A DNA stretch of 64,000 nt from Eupeodes corollae (Eukaryota; Arthropoda; Insecta; Diptera; Syrphidae). The stretch is from contig NC_079147.1 of NCBI RefSeq assembly GCF_945859685.1, forward strand, positions 284,309,679-284,373,678. The letters run 5' to 3'. Positions 23,187 through 34,469 of the stretch are shown here, piece by piece; position 1 is the stretch's first letter; each line of letters begins with the position of its first letter. The position numbers and the translations under genes were made by a program. A model generated the notes under the pieces. It ran no database searches and was not told the DNA's origin. It saw only the letters and a list, made by a program, of their open reading frames with translations.

Positions 23187-24430
23187 CTAAACCTAGATAC
23201 CCCGCTTACTAAAACACACCTTAAAAAAAAGCCAGAAAACTCAATATTCTCTTGTGGCACGTTTACACTTAATCATAAATCGAGTTTTTACTGTCGACAC
23301 AGTCGTTTCTTCTTTTTAAAAAATAGAAGAAGCAAAAGCAAAACAAAAAATATAAAATCATCATCATCATCATTTTTCTTCATGACTTAAAAGCCAAACA
23401 ATTCAACAACAACAACACCGCCAAGGAGAAGAATGGGAAAACAATTTGCAGGACACAAGAAGTCAACAGGATATACACAGGTCCTGTGTTGTTTAAAACA
23501 ACAACAAAAATATCCCACTCTCTTCATAGAGATGGGCAAAATTGCAAAATGCTGTAAAGGCAAAACCATTTTTTTCTTACGAAAAGCACGACCATCCCAT
23601 TCTTATAAAGGAACACCTATACCTTTTACCTATACCCTGGGCCCACCTTCCAACATCGCATAGAGGAAAGCAACATTTTCGCGATTGCTGTTGCTCCTGG
23701 ATGGTGAAGGCAGTGGCCCTGGTGGTAATATGGCGATGGGTTGATGCTGATGTTGATGGTCTTTTATAACATCAGGCCGCCACCAGGCCGCCACCATGCC
23801 ACCAGGACAAAATTCATATTGCTCGCTTTTCGCGATGGTCTCACGAATAATGGGTGTAAATTTACGCGGTTTACTTCGTGGTCATGTCGCCACGTATTTT
23901 GCGGCTTTGTTTCCCGGATCTGGATGATGTACTTTCCTTTTTGTTATAATGTCTGACGCTTTTTGATGCAGTATGGTGTCCTTTTGGTCTTTATATTGAT
24001 TAATGAAATTCAAAAGAGTGTTGGAGAAATTATTTTTGGACATTGGACAATACTGTCACATTAACCGACATATTTTTGAAGTTAACTTACATAGCTTCTC
24101 CACTTCACGGATGATGGACAGAAATAAAAAGAAAAAATGTTTTTGGGGTGAAATGTTTGAAATTCCCTCAAGGCAGGCAACAAAAATAACGTTGGAAGTT
24201 TGAGTGTTTTCCCTAAAGTATGCAACTTATTTTTTGATCACGTTCGATATCACCAACGATTTTTGAATTAATTCACCAATTCGACATTATTAAGTCTTGT
24301 TTCATAAATTAACAACAAATTTATCACATTATTACAATTACTTTTTAGGTTTTATGTAGAGTAAGGATCTAACGAAATTCTAGGGAAAATGTTAATTCTT
24401 CGGGTGTAAAATGGCAAATTGACCAAATTT
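23187..24430. other. no gene seen; small CCGCCACCAGG repeat
   Basis: Mixed-composition, probably single-copy sequence. Contains (ATC)n at about 23357-23372 and three near-copies of GGCCGCCACCA at 23776-23808. If the candidate exon is real this would be upstream or intronic sequence of the same gene. Confidence 0.4.
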
Positions 24431-24734
24431 GTCCTTATGGGGGAAAAACATATGATCCAAAATAAACAAGAAACCTAAAACTAGAGGCTATAATTTGAAA
24501 TTTGGGCCCACGTTTATCATAAAAGAATTTAGAGTTACATAACTCTCTGGGCAAAACCTCATTTAGCATTTCAATTAAAAGATTGTACTCATTGTGAAGA
24601 GAAGCCTTCCAGCTTAATGTAAAAATGAAACCAAAAGCATTATTTCCATTATTAAGTACAGGTAGCATCTTGAGACTTGTGTCTAACCCCAGTCTTCGAA
24701 CAGTAAAGTTGTTGTTATTAAGTATTAATTTCTA
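24431..24734 (-). other. unrecognised open frame, about 100 codons
   Basis: A minus-strand frame is open from about 24734 to a stop near 24435; the first ATG is at 24668. The peptide includes FTVRRLGLDTSLKMLPVLNN and NEYNLLIEMLNEVLPRELC, a natural-looking composition with no low complexity. I recognise no domain. It lies just beside the 3' end of LOA-like copy 2. It could be a host exon, an old transposon remnant or chance. Confidence 0.25.
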
Positions 24735-25117
24735 AATTAATTATTTATCCCTTAGGATAGGGTAGGTTAGGTTAACGTGGCTGTGGATTTAGAATCCACA
24801 GACTTAGGCCAAGAGAAAAGGCCCATTTTGTTGCTACATGAATCTAGAGAATTACTTCTTACTAGTCGAACCATTTTGAGCTTTTTATAGAGCGAAGAAG
24901 ATATTTGATATCCTTTTTAGCTAGTTCACAGGGATTACCAAAAGAGTAGTCTCCGAGATGAAGTTTGCGTCTTAGTGAAAGAGCAGGGCAAGTGCAGAAA
25001 AGGTGAGAGATTGTATACTCTTCTTCCTCATCCATACAGCTCCAGCAATAGTCATTTGAGGGTACACCAAGTCGTATTGCGTGTCTGCCTATAAGACAGT
25101 GTCCCGTAGGACACCTA

Positions 25118-25787
25118 TTAGGGAGCTAATATGAAGTTACTTTGAGATAACAAGTCTTTAGAGCGCTTTAGTTCCAGTAAAGGCCATATGAGTTTTGTGG
25201 CTGCGCATGTTGGTAAATTGTGCCACCTAGAATTGGCTATCGCTAAAGCTGTTTCTTTTAGCATAAGTTTATACGCAGCTATCGGTATACCTATCTCCTC
25301 ACTTTCAGGTGAAAGAGACATGACGGTTCCATTTTAAGCGAGTTCATCGGCTCTACAATTTCCCATGATGTCTCTGTGGCCCGGCACTCTACATACCTAG
25401 GTGAATGTTAAATTGCTGCGCCATCTCCATAAGAGACGATCGACAATCGAGGGCCGTTCAACATTTGGTTGAGACACCGTCAAGAGATTTAATAGCAGCC
25501 TGACTGTCAGAGAAATTGCGGATATCAGAAGTTGATATCACGTTTTCTCTTAGCCATTAGAGGACCTCTTTGATCGCTAAAATTTCTGCTTGGAAGACGG
25601 TACAATTATCGGGGAGGCGGAAGAAGATGCTTGTATTAAGCTTTTCTGAGTACACACCAATACCGACTCCCTCATATGTCTTGGATCCATGTGTATAAAA
25701 ATGAATACTTTTGTTATCCATCAGGAGTTTTTTTGTCTTCCCATTCATCTCTGGATGGAATGGATACCTGGAAGTTTTTTTGTCCAA
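25118..25787 (-). pseudogene. RNase H domain of LOA-like copy 2
   Basis: The 25557-25787 frame shows the first RNase H block as FYTHGSKTYEGVGIGVYS, in which the catalytic Asp of T-D-G-S is His, then FRLPDNCTVFQAEILAIKEV with the catalytic Glu present. The domain then breaks and resumes with the C-terminal tail at 25118-25321 (IGIPIAAYKLML, RWHNLPTCAATKLIWPLLEL). The catalytic substitution alone would inactivate the domain. Confidence 0.8.
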
Positions 25788-26070
25788 ATTGGGGTTTTGG
25801 AATAGTGTAGTCTATGTACTTTGGTATATAACCAAAGAGGTTTAAAATTATGGGGAGCCCTACATTGTTGTTGGTTCATTGAGATTAAGTGTTGAGTCTT
25901 ATAGCTGTACTCGCTGCCACTTGTTTACTTAAGATGTCGAGGGGTGTCATATGGAGGAGAGTGTCTAACGCTGCTGAGGGTGAGGTTCTCAATGCCCCGC
26001 TTATGCAGAGACATGCAGTTCGTTGGACTCTTCTAAGTTTGTCGTAGTATGTGACTTTCTCCAGTGCAGT

Positions 26071-27032
26071 TCACCATACTGCAATCGCGTACATAAGTAT
26101 TGGTCGGATAACCGATGTGTATAGGCAGTAGGTTATGTGAGGTTGAAAACCCCATATGGCTTTCTTGCAAATGAAAAGAGCATCTGTAGCTTCTTTAACT
26201 CTTTCCTGTATATTAGATTTCCAACTTAATTTGTTGTAAAATATCAGACCAAGATATTTGGCTTCATTGGTAAAAATTAATGGAACATCTTTTATTGAAG
26301 AAGGTACAATTACAGGGACTTGTATTTCCGTGTAAAAAAGGAGGTCTTTTTTTTGAGGATTAATACTAAGTCCGCAGTGATCAGCCCATCTAGTGAGCAT
26401 ATTGTGTGCGTTTTGGAGGAGGTCTCTCAGTGTATTAGGATGTTTCCCTGTGACGGCGATAGCAACATTATCGACATATGCAACCACTATGTAACCTTCC
26501 CTCTCAAGGGATATTAGTAGTTCGTTAACCACTATGTTCCAAAGGAGAGGGGACAGGAAGTGCCTTTACTGACAGTCCTTTTTGTGCAAAAATCCCCCAA
26601 CTTAGAGTTGATGATCCTGCTTTTAAGCATTAGATTAATCAACTCACAGATTGAGTATTCGACGTTTAGGGTCGACTAAGCGGAAGTGATAGCAGGTGTG
26701 TAAACGTTGTTGAAAGCGCCCTCAATATCCAGAAAAGCCACCAAAGTATATTCCTTTTGCTTTAGGGAGTATTCGATAGTTCTTTACAGAGTGTGCAAGG
26801 CCGTTTCTACTGATTTCCCTTTGCAGTAAGCATGCTGAGACATAGATAGTCTCTTTTCAATGATATTACGTACATGGATATCAATCAATTGTTCCAGAGT
26901 TTTGAGAATGAATGATGATGAATATTTAGGGTTGACATGCGAGCATTTGCCCGCCTCGGGAATGAACACTACCTTTACATCTCTCCATCGCTGAGGTATA
27001 TAGACTAGATTTATAGAACTTTTGGAGAACAT
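26071..27032 (-). pseudogene. Reverse transcriptase of LOA-like copy 2
   Basis: The 26784-27032 frame holds the RT start (IPQRWRDVKVVFIPEAGK, then SFILKTLEQLIDIHVRNIIE, SQHAYCKGKSVETALHTL). After a break, 26071-26532 covers the palm end and thumb: VAYVDNVAIAVTGKHPNTL, where active RTs have A-D-D; CGLSINPQKKDL; TNEAKYLGLIFYNKLSWKSN; and SVIRPILMYAIAVW. The catalytic pair is changed to V-D-N. Motif A (DIEGAFNN-like) lies at about 26690-26760 in another frame. Confidence 0.85.
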
Positions 27033-27050
27033 CTCAATGATGGTGATTTA

Positions 27051-27189
27051 TCCCTTGCTCTTATGTAAACCTGTAGCTGCAGGATATTTTTTTGAAGTTT
27101 GGTTTTCAATATGACAATACTTTTTTCGGAGTTGGTCAATAGACTTATTTCTGTACAACGTTTGCAAATGATACAAATTTATTACCAAC
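27051..27189. other. spacer
   Basis: 139 bp between LOA-like copy 2 and family U copy D with no supported feature. Confidence 0.4.
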
Positions 27190-27606
27190 AAAAGAGTCTG
27201 GCATGCAACCAACACTGATAACTTCCCATCCCGTCTAAAAGGTTTGTAGACCTTCGAGTTTTGTTAGAAAAGTTGTCAGTTTAATTATTCTTAAAAATAA
27301 TTTGATTCCAAAACGTATTTTTGTCAACGAAATTTTTAGTGAAGAACGACTTTTTACAAATTTTAGTAGCATTTCTTAAAAGTTTATATTTGAATGCATG
27401 GAATTAATTTGAAGTCAATATCTTCTATGGTACACGAGATATCGGGAACCGAACATCAATTTTTACCAATTTTGCGTAATATTTTTTGAAGAAGTATGAA
27501 CGAACGTACAGACGTACGCACAGAAATCGTTCTAAGAATCTTTTATTTCAAATCAAGGGACGTTGAAACGTCGAGAAGTGTCTAAATTTTCAATTGACTA
27601 ATCGGG
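27190..27606 (+). repeat. Family U repeat, copy D (internally deleted)
   Basis: Left end AGAGTCTGGCATGCAACCAA then CCCATCCCGTCT. It has the GTTAGAAAAG-type inner segment also in copy B, no 175-bp array, a short ACGAACGTACAGACGTACG piece near 27498 and the GGGACGTTGAAACGTCGAGA block. It stops at TTGACTAATCGGG, where family N begins. Confidence 0.75.
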
Positions 27607-28690
27607 CGCAAGCCGGGAAGGCATGCAACGCCCATATTCGAAAGACCAAAAATTACGACAAAAAATTGGTCCCAAACATTAGGATTTCTTTCTTTTCCTC
27701 GGTTCCTACGCTTGTTGTCAATGACACTCCTTTAGTTAGCTCTTTTGATAAAGCTTACTTGTTTGCAAGGCAGTTCGCCGAAAATTCTACCTTACCAGAA
27801 CTGTGGTGAGAGTTCTCAAAGATGTCAACATTCATAAATCCGCTGGTCCGGATGTTATCCCCGATATTATTCTGAGGAGGTGTTCTTCCACGCTATCAAA
27901 ACCACTGCATACTCTACTTCTCGTCTCGCTTCGGAGAAAACAAAATTATTGCACTTGATTTTTCAAAGGCATTTGATAAAGTCTAGGATCTTGCTCTCTT
28001 ATCGAAAATGCGTGCTTTTGGTATTGACGAATTTCTTCTTCATTGGATTATAAATTTTCTTTCGAAACGTTCAATACAAGTTGTTTTGCACGGATTCATG
28101 TCTGAAACCAATAAAATAAATGCTGGTGTGCCCCAGGGCTCTGTTCTATCTCCAACACTCTTTTTATATTTTTATTATTGATCTCCTGTCTGCAACTTCT
28201 AATCCAATACATTGTTTCGCTAACGATAGCACTCTTAGCTTTTCATATTAGTGTCCAGGCTCACAAGTTACAACCCTCCTTTTCGGATATGGAACTGCAA
28301 CGGCAAAATATGATAAGCTCATTTAATTAAGACCTATAAAACATTTTACAATGGGGAATAAACAACCGTGTGTAATGCTGTATGGTATCGTTAAAGTGAT
28401 ATATACCCTCTTTGCCCTTATGAATGAGTGGAACTTGCATCAACGAAAATGAAAATATCAAAATCCTCGGAATTTGCATCAGCAACCACCTTTTGTGAAG
28501 CGATCACAAACGGTTTGTCGCCAAAAATGCCCTACAATGAAGTACAGATAGGTTCTTTCTTAGCCGTACTACACGAATTTAGAATGCCTTGCATCGCTCT
28601 ATCTTTCCCTATCATTTCAATGTTCAGGAATTCAAAATCAATGTACACCGACACCTCCTATCCAACCCCATCCTTTTTTATTAATGCTTA
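27607..28690 (+). pseudogene. Family N non-LTR relic (linker to 3' end)
   Basis: Starts in the linker (QAGKACNAHIRKTKN, cf. QARKTCNGDIRGTKF at 14.1 kb). It then has a VPTLVVNDTPLVSSFDKAYL block, a KSAGPDVIPDIILRRCSSTL block, DFSKAFDKV in the palm, a VLHGFMSETNKINAGVPQGS-like palm block with SVLSPTLFL, and near 28430-28690 the 3' coding end (ILGICISNHLL, LHEFRMPC). Deletions and stops separate all blocks. Inferred to be 5'-truncated. Confidence 0.75.
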
Positions 28691-28699
28691 AACTGCGTC

Positions 28700-28960
28700 T
28701 TGGCATACTTAAGATTATTAGTTTTTTAGGGAATGGTGCAATAAAAATCGTCTCGTTTCAAATGTAGACAAATGTAAAACCCTGAGTTTTACACGCAAGA
28801 ACGTTCCGCATGCTTTTTGCATATTAGCTTTGTTGTTAAAAAAGCAAACAGAGTCCTTGGCTTCATTAAGAGACTTTATCGCGATTTCCGTGGTACAGGC
28901 AACTCTTTTGTTTTATAATGAAAACCTGGTTGCTGAAAAATTCGTTTTTTTCACAGAAAA
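28700..28960 (+). pseudogene. Jockey-type RT C-terminal fragment, second family
   Basis: Plus-strand frames read NRLVSNVDKCKTLSFTRKN and then VKKANRVLGFIKRLYRDFRG. These match the post-palm RT region (W-C-x-x-N-x-L-x-L-N-x-x-K-C) and the K-A-x-x-x-L-G-F-I-x-R block of Jockey/CR1-group elements. The wording differs from family N, so it is another family, directly abutting it. Confidence 0.65.
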
Positions 28961-31079
28961 TAAGTTTTGGCAGAAATGAATCACCCTCCATCACCTCTAG
29001 CCACTTGAACGGATTCTTGTACCTTAATTATTTATAGTTCTTATTATGCTATAAAAAATTTAAGAATTTATTTTTGTTTATTTTATTTAATATTAAAAGA
29101 AATTTATATAAAGTCAACTCTTAAATACATTTTCAGTCTTTTTTTAAATAACCATTTCTAAGGCAAACCAATATCCTATATTTACCATTCCTTTACATAA
29201 GGAATTCTTATTTTTATGTGGTATATGGTTTCTAGTTTATTTTTTAGCTCAGTGTCTTCGAATGCATTTGTCCTCCAACTGTGCATCCTTCTGTAAATGT
29301 CAGATTGCTCTACATTTCAATAAAATTCAAGTCAAACACACTCCTTTTTTCAAACTAGTTAAATGCTATCTTGGTGAAGGAAGTGTAGTTTTTGTATGTC
29401 TCTGGTTTAGTTTTTCTCTTAAAGAAAGAGTTGGTAACAAGAGAAGACATCCTTACACACATATATCAAAATGCACTTCAAGGACCAGTGTTTATTTAGA
29501 ACATAAACACAATTAAACATTATAAATTAAATTCAAACCGAAAAGTATATATTTATTTTAAATGCTTCTGAGCCCAATAAGGAATTGATAAGTCCTTAAA
29601 GTCCTTACACTTAATTCAAGTATTTCATAAAAGATAAATATACATACCACAAATTCACTTAGGTACACTCAATTTTATCTGGGGTGGTCCTTTTCATACT
29701 TCTTTCTTTTCAAAACAACACGAAAAAAGGACTCCATGTTGAAAGAAAAGAAACAACACAGATTCACAAGTCACGACTTCCAGCTCTATGTCAATGACTA
29801 AGTATATCAAATTTCAATTTTATCAAATCCCAAAATCTGTGTGTGTATCCTTCAATTGCACTTGAAATAAACACAAAAAATACGCTTGGCAATTAAAATC
29901 AAAATCTTCCCAATTTAAGGATCTCAATTACAAAAAAAACCAAAGTCCTTCAAATAAAATTATTCAGCTCTCGAAAATTTCGTATAAATTTCTATAGCCA
30001 TTCATAACTTGGAAGCGTGTCCCTTAAACAGAAAAAATAAAATAAAATAAAGTTTATAACAACAACAAAAACAATACAAAACCGCACTTCCCCAAGGCCC
30101 TAAGGCTCTTAAAGTAATTTCACAGCAGCATCAGTACCATCACCATACTGACATAGTGGTACACTCTCCGTCTCTGCTCATTCATTGCAACCAAAAACAT
30201 CCTTTTTGTCGGATTCCTTACAATACCTAGTACCTACCTACCTACATACCTCCTCGTAGCATTCACCCAATTTGTAGCAATTGTACACGTACCGCATCAC
30301 CATTCATACACAACGCACCCCCTCTTCTTGTGTATTTGTAAGGCTGTGCAAAGCGGCGGATGGATGGACGGACGAAGGACGAGTAATGTTGCCGCCAATG
30401 CCGCTGTTGGTGTTCGAACAATGTACCGACCCGTATTTGAGTACTTGTACTTGCTACTCGTATATGCAGAACGAGGGGGAGATATCGTCCGTTCGTTCGT
30501 CGTCTCCTGTCAACTCCATACAAAATATACCCACTCCAGTACCAGCAGCAGCAGCCGCATAGGACACCACACATGATGGGCGGAGAATGAAAAATTGCGT
30601 TCCATTCATTTTTCTAAGCACACTTTTATCTTCAGCAATCATCTGCGAACGTGAACTGTATATGATGTGATGTATCTTTAACTCAAGTCCTTTTTCTTTC
30701 ATTTGTGTTTCATTTGTTCATTTCTTAAGGGTACGCAAGGACTGGATGGATCCGTATAAGAAATCGAGATTTTTATCATTTAACAATGTCTGAATACCAA
30801 ACGCGTGCTTAAGTCCCGGAAGAGATCGTATATTTTGTGAGAAAATAAATCTTAAGATTTTTAAAAATTCCAAAAAGTCTTCTCATTTTTAAAGTTCTAG
30901 AAATTTACTTTCTTTAATACGATTTGACAGACTTTTTTTTACTAAAACGTAGATCAGTAGTTTCACATTTAAGTCCAACCCCTGGAACTTTATGTAAAGG
31001 TCTAGAGGTGTTAAGTCTTGGCACTACATATCAAGCCAAGTTCATGTACTTAATCAAATAAATATTGTCGCAAAATTTT
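28961..31079. other. no gene seen; probably single-copy non-coding DNA
   Basis: 2.1 kb without transposon motifs. The 30260-30580 part is richer in GC, with (CAG)n-like AGCAGCAGCAGCC at about 30544 and overlapping frames on both strands, none convincing. It may be host promoter or untranslated sequence. Confidence 0.4.
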
Positions 31080-31500
31080 TGAATTCTCCATTTCTAGGTT
31101 GTCAGAAGAATTTGAAGTACAAAATGGAGTCAGGCAGGGCTGCATGCTACCACCTTTTCTGTTTTTATTGGTGATAATATGTGATGTTGCTGAAATGAAA
31201 CGGAGGAAAAAAATGCACCTAGAAAATCTCTAACACAACCTCAGAACCCCTCAGTCTAACATCTCTGCTAAAAATTGGGCAGCAAACAGTAGAGAAAATA
31301 GACAGTTTCCAGCACATTGGAAGAATTGTCTCTACTGAAGGTGGAACCATATAAAATAGTGCCAGCCGTATTAGGAAATCAAAGGCTGCTATCGAAATGT
31401 TGTCCAATGTTTGGTGAAACAACTTTCTCTGCTTAAAGATAAAGCTTCTCATCTTCGTCTAGAATCTCGAAAGAGTATAGCTATAAGGACCTGGAAAAAA
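31080..31500 (+). pseudogene. RTE-type LINE relic (RT palm to thumb)
   Basis: Reads LSEEFEVQNGVRQGCMLPPF followed by a LFLLVI block (RT motif G-V-R-Q-G-C-x-L-S-P-x-L-F), then after a deletion LLKIGQQTVEKIDSFQHIGR and IVSTEGGT, the block before the thumb, and SRIRKSKAAIEMLSNVW. The Y-A-D-D region is deleted. Such wording is typical of RTE/BovB-like endonuclease-RT proteins in arthropods. Another scrap of the same kind lies at 59165-59370. Confidence 0.75.
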
Positions 31501-31929
31501 AACAATTATAAGGAAACTGAAAACATTCATTAATTGGTTTTTACGAAACATCTTTGATATTCAGCATTTTCCATTTATAGTCATTTAAATCGACCGAGTA
31601 GGCTATTGTTGGACATTAAACCACTAACATGCTTAGGAAGTGTTCGAACTTAGGAACATGTCTCAGCTGTATCGGTATCGGCTTGTAATAACCATAAATT
31701 ATCGATTAGACGATGTCGGGCGTTCGCAACAATTAAGCCTATATTATTCTGTTGTGGAAGGATTGAAATGTGAAACCTTTCAAAATACAGCTGGTGTAAG
31801 AGTTGTTTTTTGTTGAAAGGACTCTTGTTAAGTTGGCCGAAGGTCCACTTTGGCATCGAAAAACTGTCTTCAGAAGCTGATGGAAACGTGAACAAACAAA
31901 ATTGCCGTATTGAGAGCTCGTGCCGGCCT
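31501..31929. other. no gene seen
   Basis: AT-rich spacer with short unrecognised frames. Confidence 0.4.
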
Positions 31930-32290
31930 AAATGTAAGTAAAAGTTTGCAAAATAGGACTAAGTGGATGAAATATTTGACCAATCATTCGTCAAATGTTA
32001 AAAAGGGTCTGGAATCCTCTTTTATACGAAGGCACACGTGGCAATGAAGCGGCAGGGCACGCAATTCAATGGAATCCACTGACTTAAGAAGGCAGAATAG
32101 TCAGGAAAGCAGTCTAGGAATAATCGTTATCGCACCTTTTATCGAGCTTATATGCAATATGCTTTGAGATATCAAGCATTTAAAGTGCTTTAAGTCTAGA
32201 GTAGGTCAAATATTCTTCGAAACTTGACTGGTGAAGTTATCTGATGGTGGTCTTCTTTATAGTATTTTGAGTAAGAATGTCTGTATGCCC
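31930..32290 (-). pseudogene. LOA-like RNase H tail fragment
   Basis: On the minus strand, 32120-32280 reads an ILTQNTIKKTTIR...SSFEEYLTYSRLKALKML string. It aligns with the tail of the LOA-like RNase H (RRAYTRWNN...VRKNIWPTLDLNRSRC) at 5.9 kb. It lies directly beyond the 3' terminus of copy 3, in the same orientation, and so is a separate insertion. Confidence 0.5.
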
Positions 32291-32295
32291 CGGTA

Positions 32296-33530
32296 CACTG
32301 GTTAGGTTAGGTTGGTTAGGTTAAAGTGGCTGTCCGTGATGGAGAAGGACACACTTAGGCCAGTTTAATATTCCATTGTGATACCACTTAAATCTTGAGG
32401 CTTTCCTCAGAACTCAATGATTTTTACTGTTAATATGACTTAGATCGTTATAGAAGAATTCTCCAAAGTAATTCTTTTGTTTTTGAGCTAGAGCAGGACA
32501 TGTAAAGAGAAGGTAAGGAACTGTTTCCTCCTCTTCCTCATCATTTCAGAATGCGCTTAGCCGCGTGGCGTGCTGTCGTATTATACGGTGTCTAGCTATG
32601 ACACCGATTATCGAACTTATATGCTTAGAAATAGCAAGTACCTTAAACGCTTTAAATCTAGTTTAGGACCAATATATTTTTGTGATCTGACACGCAGTGA
32701 TGTTATTCCACCTGGTTTGCCTTCTTCAAAGCGTCTTGAATTAGCAATAATTTACATGTAGCTATTGGTATCGCAGCATTTGTCAAACGTGTTAGAATGG
32801 GTTGTACTGTACCATTCCTGGCGAGTTCATCTGCCTTACAGTTTCCTGGATTGTCTCTATGGCCCGTCTCATCCAGCAAATGTGAATATTAAACTATTGC
32901 GCCATCTCCATTGGACATGATCTACAATTATGGACTGTTATATAAATTGCACAGACCAGAGTCCAGAATTTTGGTAGCGGCCTAACTATCTGAGAAAACA
33001 CGGATATCAGATGTTGATATCTCGTTTTCCTTAAGCCAGAACAAGACTTACTTTATTGCCAAAAATTTCGCCTAGAAAGAAAATTGGACATATTCCGTTT
33101 TGTGTATGTAAACACTCAGTCCACACTGATCAGTAATAGTCTGTCCAAGGCATTTTGTAAGAGCTCTTTTAAGATGTTGAGATGCTTTCCTGAAACTGCT
33201 ATAGCAACATCATCCACAAAGGCAACCTCTCTGAAACCCTAAGCACTAGACTAGTCAGAAAGTTATTTACCACTAGGTTCCAGAAATCAGGGGATAGAAC
33301 ACCACCTTGCCATGTCCCTCTGCTAACGAATCTTCTAGCAGAAGAATTGCCAAGTTTTGAGTTTATTACTCTGCTAGTAAGCATTAAATGAATTAACTCC
33401 TCAAGTGAACATTCTACGTTTTAAGATGTTAGTGGAGATGTGATTGCAGATGTGTCCACGTTGTTGAAATTGAAAGCACTTTCGATTTCAAGAAAAGTAA
33501 CCATAGTAAAGTCTCTATGATGGAGGGAGT
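32296..33530 (-). mobile_element. LOA-like non-LTR retrotransposon, copy 3 (internally deleted)
   Basis: The 3' end at GGTTAGGTTAGGTTGG (32304-32319) is followed by the same GGACACACTTAGGCC region as copy 1. RNase H frames are broken. The 33199-33384 minus frame holds RT (TSRVINSKLGNSSARRFVSR, then GGVLSPDFWNLVVN). RT and RNase H are joined at about 33075-33090 by a deletion that removes the RT C-terminal part. It is closest to copy 1 by eye. Confidence 0.8.
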
Positions 33531-33896
33531 TAATAAAGTTTTATATTCTAAAATTCACCTTTTTTGAAATTTTTAATTTTTGACGGTTTTCTTTAACCAA
33601 TTTAACGGTATTTTTACGAGCAAAATTGTGCGACATGTTTGTGTATCTTATAGCCTATCATCGTGCAGGTATCCTTTTCGTTTTTTTCATTTAGTGTGTA
33701 CGCATACAAATGTGCATACAAATGTGTATATGTATATTCTGAGCAGATATGCATGTTTGGGGAGGAGGGTGGTGGGTGGAAATATATTTAAGTTGTGTAT
33801 TGTTATTTAGTCGCCCTTTTTTTTTGGGTTTTCCTTGAAGAACAAGAATATTTCGCTTATGTGTGTTTGTTTTGTTTTGTTTCGATTTTGTCTTTT
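33531..33896. other. no gene seen
   Basis: AT-rich, with alternating ATGTGCATACAAATGTG steps near 33710-33735; no supported gene. Confidence 0.45.
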
Positions 33897-34034
33897 ATAT
33901 TTTTAACTTCCCATAGGAAGTTATTGTAATGGGTCCGATTTGTCAAATTGAAAATTTTGACATTTCTCGACGTTTCAAGGTCCCTAGAGTCGAAATAAAA
34001 GATTTTTAGAAAGATGTCTGTGCGTGCGTGTGTA

Positions 34035-34101
34035 CGTACGTTCGTACGTCCGTACGTCCGTACGTCCGTACGTCTGTACGTCCGTACGTCCGTACGTTCG
34101 C
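34035..34101. repeat. (CGTACGTC)n microsatellite
   Basis: About eight 8-bp units with few changes (one CTGTACGT, two TTCG). The unit contains the palindrome CGTACG, so each strand can fold on itself. Confidence 0.95.
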
Positions 34102-34469
34102 GACGTTTTTTTCGTCTTCCATAGCTCAAGAACCAGAAGAGATATCGACTTCAAATAAATTTTGTTATACAGATAATAAGGCAGAAAGATGCAGAAAGGG
34201 CTCTCAAGAAAATTGCGTGGGTGGTTTTTTTACCATAGCAGTTTGAAAAAAAGGTGAAAATTTTGGTTAACCCTAAATATCTTACGAACCAAAAACGCTA
34301 GAGACTTAAATTTAATTTTATATAATATATTGTAACGTGATACCAAACAAGTATATTTTTTGAAAAAGTTAATATAACGGTTTTTTTTATAAATCAATAA
34401 AACTGAAAAAATAAATTTGTCACCTCCAAAATTTTACGACTGAAATATGATTTTATCTCCAAAACAATT

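Larger units (their letters stand above)
24765..27050 (-). mobile_element. LOA-like non-LTR retrotransposon, copy 2 (most complete)
   Basis: Minus-strand element with the RT N-terminal part, RT palm and C-terminal part, RNase H and 3' untranslated part in order. The 3' end sits at AGGGTAGGTTAGGTTAACG (about 24766-24784). It is more diverged from copies 1 and 3 than they are from each other: the 3' region reads GTGGATTTAGAATCCACAGA instead of the GGACACACT form. It is broken by several stops. Confidence 0.8.

Noticed and set aside
30263..30702. Overlapping 80-103 residue frames on both strands
   Set aside because: Cys/Arg-rich wording with CAG-like repeats, no domain, several frames open at once; no evidence favours any of them.
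32296..32325. Telomere or interstitial telomere repeat (GGTTAGGTTAGGTT)
   Set aside because: Only two to four units, and each instance in the window coincides with the 3' end of a LOA-like element, so it is treated as the element tail.
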